This document shows positions 8,809 to 17,188 of a stretch of 40,389 nt of DNA, in pieces (position 1 is the first letter of the stretch; the number at the start of each line of letters is the position of its first letter). This stretch comes from an uncultured Bacteroidota bacterium (GTDB lineage: Bacteria > Bacteroidota > Bacteroidia > Flavobacteriales > Flavobacteriaceae): positions 1 through 40,389 of the forward strand of contig CACLQG010000008.1 of assembly GCA_902609035.1 (NCBI GenBank), written 5' to 3'. The translations under genes were made by a program, and so were the position numbers. The notes under the pieces are model-generated. The model was not told the origin of the DNA, ran no database searches, and saw nothing but the letters and a program-made list of their open reading frames with translations.

Positions 8809-9363
8809 TTATAGTTTGGCCAAGACTTTTAAACCAATATTTGTTTTAACGCCAAATAAGTCTGGTTCAAATTTAGGCTTTACACTTAAATTATCTTTAA
8901 TGTTAAACTGCATTAGATGTGCACTTACGTTCGCGTCTAAAATATTTAACATATATGTTCCCAATATAAAGAGAAATGACATGTCTCTGTAGTTTTTGTG
9001 AAATTTCATCCCCTCAAGTAATTTGTTTTTATCTGGAATTAGTAGGATAAACTCATCATCTATATGACCTGCATTCCTTCTCTTATAGGCTGTCCTGTAA
9101 CGGTCTAATTCTTTTTGATTATGAACATAACCATAAACGGATGCTCCGATAGCAGCATATACAAAGGGAAGCTTCCAAGCTTTACCGATATAAATTTGTC
9201 CCAACCCCGGAAATATTGCGGAGTAAAACGCTGCTTTGGATGGCGTCAATGGGCTTGCAGTTAGCCATTCTTTCCTACTCATCTCCTCCTGATTGGGAAG
9301 TTCTTGAGCAAAAACTTGCAGGTAAATGAGAATTAAAATTGGGATAAAGACTTTAGTCTTCAC
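8809..9363 (-). CDS. DUF5683 domain-containing protein
   Basis: The 184-residue product starts with an apparent signal peptide (IPILILIYLQVFAQ, about 6-19). The DUF5683 core follows: AAFYSAIFPGLGQIYIGKAW (about 45-64), a hydrophobic stretch with YAAIGASVYGYV, then DRYRTAYKRRNAGH, and a second hydrophobic helix. The domain is widespread in Bacteroidota and is usually found right after parB, as here; its function is unknown. The start overlaps parB by 11 nt. The protein is likely membrane-associated in the envelope. Confidence 0.88.
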   Translation of the reverse strand: MKTKVFIPILILIYLQVFAQELPNQEEMSRKEWLTASPLTPSKAAFYSAIFPGLGQIYIGKAWKLPFVYAAIGASVYGYVHNQKELDRYRTAYKRRNAGHIDDEFILLIPDKNKLLEGMKFHKNYRDMSFLFILGTYMLNILDANVSAHLMQFNIKDNLSVKPKFEPDLFGVKTNIGLKVLAKL

Positions 9364-10249
9364 GTTTCAATTTTTTGGTGATATCGTCGAGATTTTTTTT
9401 TGAATTAAATGGAATTTGTATTACGCCTTTTCCCTTATCGTTTACTTTAACAGATATAGAGGTATTAAAATAATTTTTCAGCTCCTCAGCTATATCCCCA
9501 TAAAATTCTGATTTAAGACTTTTAGTTTTTTCGTTAGGTTCAGCTTTTTTACTTTTTTTAACGAGTAATTCAGTTTCCCTAACTGAAAGTGATTGCGCAA
9601 CGATTTTTTCGTATATCTCTAATTGTTTTTCGGTTTCATCAATGTTAATTAGTGCCCTCCCATGACCCATAGTAAGGAATCCATCTCTAATACCTGTCTG
9701 AATAATGGGGTCTAGTTTAAGCAAACGTATATAATTGGCTATGGTTGATCTTTTCTTTCCTACCCGCTGACTCAATTGGTTTTGAGTGAGATTGATCTCC
9801 TCGACCAGTCGCTGGAAGGAAAGTGCAATTTCTATTGGATCCAAATCTTTCCTCTGGATGTTCTCAACCAATGCCATTTCAAGTGTTTCTTTATCATTGG
9901 CGATTCTCACAAAAGCTGGAATAGCTTTAAAGCCTAAAGATTTTGCAGCCCGAAAGCGTCGCTCTCCAGAGACCAACTGATATTGGCTTTTTCCTAATTT
10001 TCTTACTGTTACTGGTTGAATGATGCCTAAGGCATTAATAGATTCTGCTAGTTCTTCAATAGACTCCTCATTAAAATGTGTTCTTGGTTGATACGGATTG
10101 ACTTCAATTTTATAGATTTCCAAATCAATGACTTTACCGACTACTTTGTCAGAATTAGTATCACTAGATGTGCTAATTTCTCTTTCGGAATTGTCTAAAA
10201 GAGCTGAAAGCCCTCTTCCCAATACTCGTTTTTTATTTTTCTTAGCCAT
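9353..10249 (-). CDS. parB: Chromosome partitioning protein ParB
   Basis: ParB is a CTP-dependent clamp that loads at parS sites and works with ParA to segregate the chromosome. A basic N-terminus (LGRGLSALLDN, the conserved ParB start) leads to the ParB/Srx domain with NPYQPRTHFNEESIEELAES (about 51-70) and the CTP-binding motif SGERRFRAAK (about 94-103). The helix-turn-helix has TQNQLSQRVGKKRSTIANYI, and a C-terminal dimerisation region follows. Length 298 is normal. Its start overlaps the parA stop by 8 nt. No parS palindrome was found in this window. Confidence 0.96.
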   Translation of the reverse strand: MAKKNKKRVLGRGLSALLDNSEREISTSSDTNSDKVVGKVIDLEIYKIEVNPYQPRTHFNEESIEELAESINALGIIQPVTVRKLGKSQYQLVSGERRFRAAKSLGFKAIPAFVRIANDKETLEMALVENIQRKDLDPIEIALSFQRLVEEINLTQNQLSQRVGKKRSTIANYIRLLKLDPIIQTGIRDGFLTMGHGRALINIDETEKQLEIYEKIVAQSLSVRETELLVKKSKKAEPNEKTKSLKSEFYGDIAEELKNYFNTSISVKVNDKGKGVIQIPFNSKKNLDDITKKLKRED

Positions 10250-11030
10250 TAACTAATTTTTTATTTTTCTTCTTCTTCTTAAGAATTTCATAGGCTAGTG
10301 ATAAGTAGTTTTTAGCGCCCCTACTCGTAGCATCGTAATCAATAATACTTTCACCAAAACTTGGGGCTTCACTCAATCGAATATTACGTTGGATAATAGT
10401 TTTAAATACCATTCTCCCAAAATGATTTTGAACCTCCTCAACAACTTGATTGGAGAGCCTTAAACGTGAATCATACATTGTAAGCAGTAAGCCTTCAATG
10501 TCTAGGTATTTGTTATGAATTTTTTGAACACTTTTAATAGTATTCAGGAGCTTACCCAACCCTTCCAAAGCAAAAAATTCACACTGAATGGGTATAATCA
10601 AGGAATCTGCAGCTGCTAGCGCATTGAGGGTGATTAACCCTAAAGAAGGAGCACAATCAATGATTATGTAATCATAATTGTCAACAACAGAGACCAGAGC
10701 CTTTTTGAGCATGTATTCCCTGTCTTTTTTGTCAACCAATTCAATTTCTGTAGCTACAAGATCTATATGTGAAGGGATCAAGTACAGATTTGGGGTTGAA
10801 GTTGTAATAATAGTTTCATTGGCAGTAGCAGCATGCTCCAGTAACTGATAAGTTCCTAATTTTTGATTTTTAACATCAATTCCCAATCCAGAGGTGGCAT
10901 TGGCTTGCGGATCGGCATCTACCAATAAAATTTTCTTTTCTAAAATTGCTAGTGCAGCTGCAAGATTTACAGCGGTTGTGGTTTTACCCACCCCTCCTTT
11001 TTGGTTTGCAATTGCAATGATTTTAGCCAT
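10242..11030 (-). CDS. parA: Chromosome partitioning ATPase ParA
   Basis: A deviant Walker-A ATPase of the ParA/Soj family that forms dynamic nucleoid-bound gradients driving origin segregation with ParB. The Walker A box KGGVGKTTTAVNLA is at residues 10-23, the switch I region DADPQANATSGLG at about 40-52, and Walker B YDYIIIDCAPSLG at about 117-129. Length 262 is normal. The C-terminus ends in a lysine-rich run (KKKKKNKK). It is the first gene of the run through WbqC, and about 80 bases separate it from the upstream gene on the same strand. Confidence 0.96.
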   Translation of the reverse strand: MAKIIAIANQKGGVGKTTTAVNLAAALAILEKKILLVDADPQANATSGLGIDVKNQKLGTYQLLEHAATANETIITTSTPNLYLIPSHIDLVATEIELVDKKDREYMLKKALVSVVDNYDYIIIDCAPSLGLITLNALAAADSLIIPIQCEFFALEGLGKLLNTIKSVQKIHNKYLDIEGLLLTMYDSRLRLSNQVVEEVQNHFGRMVFKTIIQRNIRLSEAPSFGESIIDYDATSRGAKNYLSLAYEILKKKKKNKKLVNG

Positions 11031-11109
11031 TTTTTAGAATCAAATTTTGATAAAAATACAATTAAAATTAGGGCTTAAAAAATTAAAGCAAACCAGATTC
11101 AGTAAAAGT

Positions 11110-11412
11110 TTAGTTAATTTTTGAGTTGTCTAAACTGTCCTCAAACTCTATGTAGAAAATAGTTTCTTCCTCCTTTTTATGTCCGTAATTTTCTCTTGCA
11201 TAACGCTCTAAACTATCTTTACTGCTTAGTTGTTGAATATTGGTCTTATCTTCATTAATCATGTTAATAAGATCTTTTTTTCTTTCCTCTAGTTTTTTAA
11301 TTTCTTGGTTTAGCTCGTTATGAATTTTTAATGAATGGGTATCCAAAAAAATCATCCAGATCAAAAAGAATAAAAAAATCAACACATAAAAATATCGGTA
11401 AATTTTACCCAA
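11110..11412 (-). CDS. FtsB/DivIC-like septum formation initiator
   Basis: A 100-residue single-pass protein. A short basic cytoplasmic N-terminus is followed by one transmembrane helix (VLIFLFFLIWMIFLD, about 11-25), then a coiled coil (LNQEIKKLEERKKDLINMIN, about 34-53), then the C-terminal SLERYARENYGHKKEEETIF element that is diagnostic of the FtsB/DivIC family (pattern YARENYGM). Such proteins bridge FtsQ and FtsL in the divisome. It lies 15 nt after the cytochrome c gene. It may be transcribed with that operon, although its role is unrelated. Confidence 0.88.
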   Translation of the reverse strand: MGKIYRYFYVLIFLFFLIWMIFLDTHSLKIHNELNQEIKKLEERKKDLINMINEDKTNIQQLSSKDSLERYARENYGHKKEEETIFYIEFEDSLDNSKIN

Positions 11413-11427
11413 AATAATAAATCTTAT

Positions 11428-11829
11428 TTATTTTTCTATGTTGTCCACTTGTTCTGCCGTTATCACTTTGTTGAATTCGTTTCCCCAATTATTTAGTATG
11501 TAATTCATTACATCTGCAATTTCAACATCATCAAGTCCCTGATTTTGCATGATACCATTGTATTGCTCTCCATTAACAACTATGGGGCCACTCAATCCAT
11601 ATTTAAGACCTCGAATGCTCATTTCTATATTGTTGATCAAATAATCTGATTTTGCTAACGGGGGAAATACTCCTGAAACTCCTTCGCCATTGTCCAGATG
11701 GCATTGTATGCAAAAGTCCAGATAAATTTCCTCCCCATCAGTTATGCTTTGTTCAAGTGGTTTATTTTGATAGATCCATGTTCCCTGAATAAGTATAAAA
11801 AACCCGACTATACCGAAAAGTATTTTCAT
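11428..11829 (-). CDS. Exported mono-heme cytochrome c
   Basis: A 133-residue protein with an N-terminal hydrophobic segment (ILFGIVGFFILIQG) acting as signal or anchor, and one heme-binding CIQCH (about residues 41-45). A later methionine (GIMQNQGL) is a plausible axial ligand, and the C-terminal helix DVEIADVMNYILNNWG is typical of small class I cytochromes c. It starts by TAATG overlap with the stop of the sugar dehydrogenase gene, so it very probably takes electrons from that enzyme in the periplasm. This partnership is inferred from the gene arrangement. Confidence 0.92.
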   Translation of the reverse strand: MKILFGIVGFFILIQGTWIYQNKPLEQSITDGEEIYLDFCIQCHLDNGEGVSGVFPPLAKSDYLINNIEMSIRGLKYGLSGPIVVNGEQYNGIMQNQGLDDVEIADVMNYILNNWGNEFNKVITAEQVDNIEK

Positions 11830-12950
11830 TATTTCTGAATAACCTTAAGAATACCCTTTCCCTCTACCCCTAGATAAAGATAACCATCAGGCCCTTGTTT
11901 AACGTTTCTTACCCGTCCAATTTCATCAAGGATTTTTTCCCGTTTTACTACTTTTCCTCTTTTGAGGACCAAACGTTCCAAATATTTAAATTTTAATGAC
12001 CCCACAAAAAGATTTCCTTTCCATTTTTTGTAAATATTTGAACTGGAAAAAGCCATCCCACTTGGTGCAATCGACGGTACCCAATAATATAGGGGTTGTT
12101 CCATACCGGGCATGGATCTCTTATCTGTAATGGAGGTGCCACTGTAGTTGATACCATATGTAATTAAAGGCCACCCATAGTTTTTTCCTTTTTGAACAAT
12201 ATTGATTTCATCCCCTCCTTTTGGGCCATGCTCATTTTCCCAGACCTCACCGGTTTTGGGATGAATGGTTATGCCTTGAGGGTTTCTGTGACCATAGGAG
12301 TAAATTGCTTTTAGTGCTCCTTCTTGATCGATGAAGGGGTTGTCGCCAGGAATACTTCCATCAAGATTTAAACGATATATTTTTCCTCCATCACGTTTCA
12401 AATCTTGAGGGTTTACATCTCGATTTCCACGATCTCCTATAGCAAAAAATAAATGTCCCATATCGTCAAAAACAATTCTTGATCCCCAGTGCTGTCCCTT
12501 TTTGGTATTGGGCTTGCCTTTATAGAAGAGTTTTAGATTGGAAATGCTGTTGCCATTTAATTCAGCGCAGTAAAGGGCAGTATTGCCACCGGCATCACCC
12601 TCTAAGTGAACTGCAGCGGTGAAGTAGATCAATTTGTTGTTTTTAAAATCAGGATGTAAAGCAACATCCATGAGGCCTCCTTGGCCTCTTTGATAGATTT
12701 CTGGAAGACCAGAAACTTCAACTTTATTTCCATTTGTGACCCTGTAAAGAATCCCTTTTTTCTCAGTTACTAAAATTTCATTTTCACTGATAAAATCCAT
12801 TCCCCAAGGAATGTCTAGGCCGTCTACTATTATTTCAGTAGTGAATTTTGACTGGTCTGGTGTTTTAACCTCAGGAGGATTTTCTTGAGATATACATGAG
12901 ATTACACAGAATACGCCTATGAATAATGGTGCAAAATTTTTATTTGTCAT
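11829..12950 (-). CDS. PQQ-type sugar dehydrogenase, lipoprotein
   Basis: A 373-residue member of the glucose/sorbosone dehydrogenase (soluble aldose dehydrogenase) beta-propeller family. It begins with a lipoprotein signal ending in VISC (Cys about 19). Family motifs are IPWGMDFI, GGLMDVALHPDF, QHWGSRIVFDDMGHLFFAIG with GDRGNRD, YGHRNPQGI, and NEHGPKGGDEINIV (about 238-251), which carries PQQ- and Ca-binding residues in characterised relatives. It would oxidise aldoses outside the cytoplasm and pass electrons to the overlapping cytochrome c gene product. No PQQ synthesis gene is in the window, so the cofactor may come from elsewhere. The exact sugar is unknown. Confidence 0.92.
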   Translation of the reverse strand: MTNKNFAPLFIGVFCVISCISQENPPEVKTPDQSKFTTEIIVDGLDIPWGMDFISENEILVTEKKGILYRVTNGNKVEVSGLPEIYQRGQGGLMDVALHPDFKNNKLIYFTAAVHLEGDAGGNTALYCAELNGNSISNLKLFYKGKPNTKKGQHWGSRIVFDDMGHLFFAIGDRGNRDVNPQDLKRDGGKIYRLNLDGSIPGDNPFIDQEGALKAIYSYGHRNPQGITIHPKTGEVWENEHGPKGGDEINIVQKGKNYGWPLITYGINYSGTSITDKRSMPGMEQPLYYWVPSIAPSGMAFSSSNIYKKWKGNLFVGSLKFKYLERLVLKRGKVVKREKILDEIGRVRNVKQGPDGYLYLGVEGKGILKVIQK

Positions 12951-12973
12951 ATCAACATAAATTTAACAAATAA

Positions 12974-14329
12974 TTATTCTTCAATCGCTTTTTTGTAAGC
13001 TTCTGTGGTGGTATAATATTTACTAATCATATTGGGCACCTCCCATTCTGGCAGTTTACTTTCCTTAAAGTACTTTAGGAAATTATTCGTAACCTGACTA
13101 AAATGAGCTTCATGTCCTATTTTTAGTACCTTGGGTATTACAATTTTCCATTGCAAGTCAGACATTTTATCTGCCTTAATTCCTGGATAAAATCCTTGAA
13201 GTGACTGAAGGGCCTGATTTAGGTTTGACTCAAAGTTAGCACCTTTTTTTGCGGATACATAAAGCGTGGGTTTGAAACTTTCATCTTCCCCTTGTTTGAT
13301 AATTAGATCGCTTTTTGTGCCACGCATAATACTTTGGTGGGTATCTCCCGTTCCCTCAGGTGCTTTATAATTCCATATTACGGAAACCTTTGCGTGCTTT
13401 CCTTTGATGGTATAGTTGATTTCTCCATTACAATATATGTTGAGGGTGTCTGACTCCACATCTTTTTGAAGGTATTCAGGGTAACTATCCAAACCGGTAA
13501 TGTTCTTAAACTGATTGGGAGCCAGATTAGTGGTCCACCTTTTGGCGGAAATGATTTCAATATCCGATCGGTTAATGATCTGGTTTGGAAAGGCTTCCCA
13601 TTGAACCAAATCTACCAAATGGGTAGTGACATCTACAATGCCCTCTCCCTGTTGGTTTGTATCTAGAAACCAAGCTGGTCTAACGAGTGGTTTTCCTGAG
13701 ACATTTTTGGACAAATGGTGAATACTTTCTTTACTGATGGATGGTTTTGATGGAGACCCATCCAAAAGCATACCGAATACCTCGGGTTTCATGGAAAGTG
13801 CTTTTTGAATACCTGTAGTAACTTCAAATCGCTCAGTCATGATGTCGTAAACCAAAAGATTTTTCTTTTTGGCGATTTCAAAGACTTTTTCAAGTTTTTT
13901 AAAACCATCTTGATCAACAACTAGTGGCTTATCGGCATAAACATTCAATCCTGCATTGACTGCTGCCAAAATGTAATCGATTTTTTTGGAGTTTTTACCC
14001 GAAACAACCATTACATTTCCCGGTTTTTCAACTATCATTTTTTCGAGGTAATCCTCACTGAAGTGAGTTTTTACAATCCAATTAGTGGGTTTTTTTGTTC
14101 TGATGTTATAACCTTCTATTTTGTTTAAAAAGTCTTTGACTTCAGGGCCTTCGGGCGCATAGACATCAACAGTTGGATCAATGTCTTTATAAGAAGTTTT
14201 TTGGATCAAAGCGGCGTGAAAATGACCGGGGTCGAGCGTCATCAATTTTACTTTTGAGTTTTCTTTTTTTGGTGTGCAACCCAAGACGAATGCAGCAATT
14301 GTAATCCAGTAAAATTTTTTAGTATTCAT
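12974..14329 (-). CDS. Gfo/Idh/MocA family oxidoreductase, lipoprotein form
   Basis: The 451-residue protein starts with a lipoprotein signal (ITIAAFVLGC, Cys 18). The Gfo/Idh/MocA Rossmann domain is atypical: KLMTLDPGHFHAALIQ replaces the usual GxGxxG, while NVYADKPLV (about 130-138) takes the place of the canonical EKP motif. The C-terminal half fits the putative oxidoreductase C-terminal domain found in similar Bacteroidota proteins (VDVTTHLVDLVQWEAFPNQI; GTGDTHQSIMRGTKSDL). Location at the membrane with a degenerate nucleotide site raises the question of whether it uses a tightly bound NAD(P). It lies between another Gfo/Idh gene (5 nt gap) and the sugar dehydrogenase (23 nt gap). Confidence 0.9.
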   Translation of the reverse strand: MNTKKFYWITIAAFVLGCTPKKENSKVKLMTLDPGHFHAALIQKTSYKDIDPTVDVYAPEGPEVKDFLNKIEGYNIRTKKPTNWIVKTHFSEDYLEKMIVEKPGNVMVVSGKNSKKIDYILAAVNAGLNVYADKPLVVDQDGFKKLEKVFEIAKKKNLLVYDIMTERFEVTTGIQKALSMKPEVFGMLLDGSPSKPSISKESIHHLSKNVSGKPLVRPAWFLDTNQQGEGIVDVTTHLVDLVQWEAFPNQIINRSDIEIISAKRWTTNLAPNQFKNITGLDSYPEYLQKDVESDTLNIYCNGEINYTIKGKHAKVSVIWNYKAPEGTGDTHQSIMRGTKSDLIIKQGEDESFKPTLYVSAKKGANFESNLNQALQSLQGFYPGIKADKMSDLQWKIVIPKVLKIGHEAHFSQVTNNFLKYFKESKLPEWEVPNMISKYYTTTEAYKKAIEE

Positions 14330-14334
14330 TTTAA

Positions 14335-15711
14335 TTAAGCTTTTAATTGATTGGTTCCGTATGGTTTTCTTTGAGGTCTTTCCAAAAGAGCATTGGCCTC
14401 ATTATCATTGATGAATTTCTCTATTTTTGAATCCCACTCAAGTTTACGAGGTATTTTCATAGCGATGTGACTGATCAAACAGACCACACACGCCATATGA
14501 CCAATATTAACTGGAGAGATAGGAGCTTTTCTGGATTCAATACAGTCAATCCAGTTGCCGTGCTGGTCATCAATTTTATAGAGATGGGTTTCATTGGACC
14601 CAATTTTAGAATCTAGAATTTTTGGATCGGAGGCGTCTAATGCTTTTTTACTTTTTTCCAGTGCAACAGGATCGGAGCTTGATGCCACATAAGTCCCTCG
14701 TGAAACAAAAATCCACCCCTCTGATCCTTCATATCTTACCCCATTAGGATATCCTCCACTAGTCAAGACAGTTATGCCATTCTCGTATTCGTGTTTGACC
14801 ATGAAATCACCATGGACATTCCATAAACCTGATTTGGGAAAATCCGCAATGGCTTGAACCGATGAAGGTCCAACCAATTCGGTATTCATACCCCAAGCAG
14901 CCGAGTCATAATGGTGTTGTCCCCAACCCGTAATCATTCCTGCACCGTAATTTTCATGTCTGAGCCAACCCGGCCTGCTGTATCCCTTCTTAGGATGAAC
15001 CCCAATTTCTGTGTAGGGAACCTCGGGAGTTGAGCCCAACCACATGTCAAAATTCAAATTTTCAGGAATGGGCATGGCAGGTGCCTCAGGCCCTCCTGGA
15101 TCACCGGGAAGCCCAATTTTTACGGTATGTAAATTTCCAATTCTACCGTTTCTTACCAATTCGGCAGCAATTCTAAATTGAGGCATAGCCCTTTGTTGTG
15201 TTCCTACCTGAAGAATGACCTTGTTTTTTTGAACTGCATTGACCAATTGTCTCCCCTCTTTGACGGTCAGTGAGGTAGGTTTCTGAAGATAAATGTCTTT
15301 TCCTGCCATGGCTGCCTCTATAGCAGGTTGAGAATGCCAGTGGTCGGGAGTGGAGATTAACACAGCATCTATATCCTTGTTTATCAGCATTTTACGATAA
15401 TCTTCATACATCTTTGTACCTTTGTAGTTGGCTTTTTCTTTTTTCTTTTGATAAAATTGATCGACCAACAACTTTCCATCTTTCATACGATTGGTATCCA
15501 CGTCACAGACTGCCATAACATTGGCATTGTTAAAGGCCATGGTGTCAATCAGATCATGTTGACGAGCAATACGCCCACAACCTATTTGTCCGATATTAAT
15601 TTTGTTACTGGGAGCATTTTTTCCAACTACACTTGCTGGGACTATTGAGGGGTACCCAATCATAGCAGCTGTTCCTAGTGAGGTTTTACTTATAAATTTT
15701 CTTCTCTTCAT
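14335..15711 (-). CDS. Gfo/Idh/MocA family oxidoreductase with Tat signal
   Basis: A 458-residue oxidoreductase exported folded via the Tat pathway: the N-terminus has RRKFIS followed by a hydrophobic stretch and IVPASVVG. The Rossmann motif is NIGQIGCGRIA (about 38-48). DIYLQKPTSLTVKEGRQLV stands at the EKP site (about 139-157), and GAGMITGWGQHHYDSAAWGM (about 258-277) contains the conserved catalytic-region Asp/His. Tat export fits a protein that binds NAD(P) in the cytoplasm and carries it out. Family members of this type oxidise or isomerise sugars and inositols. It is 4 nt from the DUF6807 gene and 5 nt from the second Gfo/Idh gene. Confidence 0.93.
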   Translation of the reverse strand: MKRRKFISKTSLGTAAMIGYPSIVPASVVGKNAPSNKINIGQIGCGRIARQHDLIDTMAFNNANVMAVCDVDTNRMKDGKLLVDQFYQKKKEKANYKGTKMYEDYRKMLINKDIDAVLISTPDHWHSQPAIEAAMAGKDIYLQKPTSLTVKEGRQLVNAVQKNKVILQVGTQQRAMPQFRIAAELVRNGRIGNLHTVKIGLPGDPGGPEAPAMPIPENLNFDMWLGSTPEVPYTEIGVHPKKGYSRPGWLRHENYGAGMITGWGQHHYDSAAWGMNTELVGPSSVQAIADFPKSGLWNVHGDFMVKHEYENGITVLTSGGYPNGVRYEGSEGWIFVSRGTYVASSSDPVALEKSKKALDASDPKILDSKIGSNETHLYKIDDQHGNWIDCIESRKAPISPVNIGHMACVVCLISHIAMKIPRKLEWDSKIEKFINDNEANALLERPQRKPYGTNQLKA

Positions 15712-15715
15712 TGGT

Positions 15716-16960
15716 TTAATTATTTTGAAATTTTATTGAGGGTTGAAAAGCAAATGCTTTCCAGTGTTTTTCAGCTTCTTCGGATGTAATTTTACCATCA
15801 AAAACAAGCATACGATAATTCAGTTCATAGGTTTGCTCTGGGTCAATTTTCCATTCTTCGTGACGAATGGGGCAAAATTCAAAGAACATATCTCCTCTTC
15901 CATTATTGGAGTCTGGTGGCCAAATTCTCATGGGTTCTGGATGCGATTGATTATTGGGGTGACTCATAAAAAGGACACCTGTACTGCCTTTTCCATCGCT
16001 GGCATCTCCATAAACAATACACCATCTTGAAGAGGTACCATCAGCTTCAGTTCTATTTTTTCCCTCGGAAGTAATGACCTCACAATTATATTTATTCCAT
16101 AATTCCTTAAAGCGGAATCCCAAACCACCTCCATATCGGTACGCTTCGAAAAGGATGCCGTTTTCTAGAGGAGTACTGAAGTTGGAAGTGTAATCTATGA
16201 AGTACTGATTTGGATTATTATTTTTCCATACTTTGACTATTAAGTTTTCGTTGAGTGCCAATTGAGGTCTAGTTTTTTGGTTCAAATTGAAATGTTCTTG
16301 ATGTGCATTGAAACCTGCATAAACACCTCCTGATTCGATGTTGTGAAAACTTTTAAATAAAACTGTGCCTTGTCCGTCCCTCAAATTCCAAAAGTCAACC
16401 CCAACATCGTCGATTCTTGTTCTGGTCCAAGGACCCCAAACCCCATAATGGTGATAGTGATCGGGGGGTTGAATTCGAGTCAGTGTATCTCCTTTTGGGG
16501 AAATTACGGGGTGGATATAGCCGGATTTTTGGTAAAGTTGATTGATGCCTTCCGGTGGTGATTTCATTTCATAACGATAATGAATTAATGATTGTTTTCC
16601 GTGAGAAAGTTTTAGATCACCCCCCTCTTTTTTTAAATTAAATGCTTGGTTAGTGATTTGGTTTTTTTTTGGCTCAAAACAGTAAGTCGTTTTGATTTGG
16701 CCATCACTTTTATGATTAAACCAAATTTTATTCTCTTTTTGGACATCTAATTGATAATCAATCACTTTAGCTTTAATCTCAGATTTTTTAATCAATATCA
16801 TTTCGGGATTCCAACAATTATTTTTTTCTTCTATTAAAATTGAAATGGGTCTTTCAGGGCTTTCTAGGTCAAAATCTTGAACTTCTATACACAAGCAAGG
16901 ACTTTCCGCTTTGAAGGAACACCCGATAATAACTAAGAATAATAGACAAGAAAATTTCAT
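15716..16960 (-). CDS. DUF6807 (PmoA-like) family lipoprotein
   Basis: The 414-residue product has a lipoprotein signal (LLFLVIIGC, Cys 14). The C-terminal two thirds match the DUF6807/PmoA-like domain: KSGYIHPVISPKGDTLTRI, PPDHYHHYGVWGPWTRTRID (about 166-185), and later EADGTSSRWCIVYGDASDGK, GVLFMSHPNNQSHPEPMRIW and FEFCPIRHEEW. The domain is often found with Gfo/Idh oxidoreductases and glycoside-processing genes in Bacteroidota; the name PmoA does not imply methane oxidation. It leads the minus-strand operon and diverges from the ThuA gene across a palindrome-rich intergenic region. Activity is unknown, with a sugar-related surface role inferred. Confidence 0.85.
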   Translation of the reverse strand: MKFSCLLFLVIIGCSFKAESPCLCIEVQDFDLESPERPISILIEEKNNCWNPEMILIKKSEIKAKVIDYQLDVQKENKIWFNHKSDGQIKTTYCFEPKKNQITNQAFNLKKEGGDLKLSHGKQSLIHYRYEMKSPPEGINQLYQKSGYIHPVISPKGDTLTRIQPPDHYHHYGVWGPWTRTRIDDVGVDFWNLRDGQGTVLFKSFHNIESGGVYAGFNAHQEHFNLNQKTRPQLALNENLIVKVWKNNNPNQYFIDYTSNFSTPLENGILFEAYRYGGGLGFRFKELWNKYNCEVITSEGKNRTEADGTSSRWCIVYGDASDGKGSTGVLFMSHPNNQSHPEPMRIWPPDSNNGRGDMFFEFCPIRHEEWKIDPEQTYELNYRMLVFDGKITSEEAEKHWKAFAFQPSIKFQNN

Positions 16961-17067
16961 AGAACAGTTGTAAAATAATCAAAATATTTTACAGCGAAGA
17001 ATTGAAATATTTAATTAAGTGATGTCTTTTATCTATTTTCATATTCTGTTACATATAAACATTGAAA

Positions 17068-17106
17068 GAACAGACGTTTTTATACGCCTGTTCGTGTACG
17101 CACACG
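17068..17106. promoter_or_regulatory. Paired inverted repeats in the divergent promoter region
   Basis: Two adjacent inverted repeats stand out as GC-rich in an AT-rich spacer. GAACAG (17068-17073) pairs with CTGTTC (17088-17093) across 14 nt. CGTGT (17093-17097) pairs with ACACG (17102-17106) across 4 nt. They lie between the divergent starts at 16960 (minus) and 17189 (plus), a natural place for an operator controlling both arms of the sugar-oxidation cluster. No regulator is encoded next to it, and no clear TAnnTTTG box was found for either gene. Confidence 0.5.
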
Positions 17107-17188
17107 CCAATAAAAGTAAATTTAGTAAATTCAAAAAAATATTTATCATTTAATTTTCATAATCTTGTCTTTTAATCAAATAATCTAA

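Noticed and set aside
9353..11030. A parS site near parAB
   Set aside because: I looked for the CACGTG-centred palindrome. The only CACGTG noticed (near 33326) lacks the flanking TGTTT/AAACA arms, and none is near parAB.
15716..16960. Methane oxygenase subunit (PmoA) for the DUF6807 gene
   Set aside because: The PmoA label attached to this domain in some databases does not reflect particulate methane monooxygenase; this is a soluble lipoprotein without its membrane helices.
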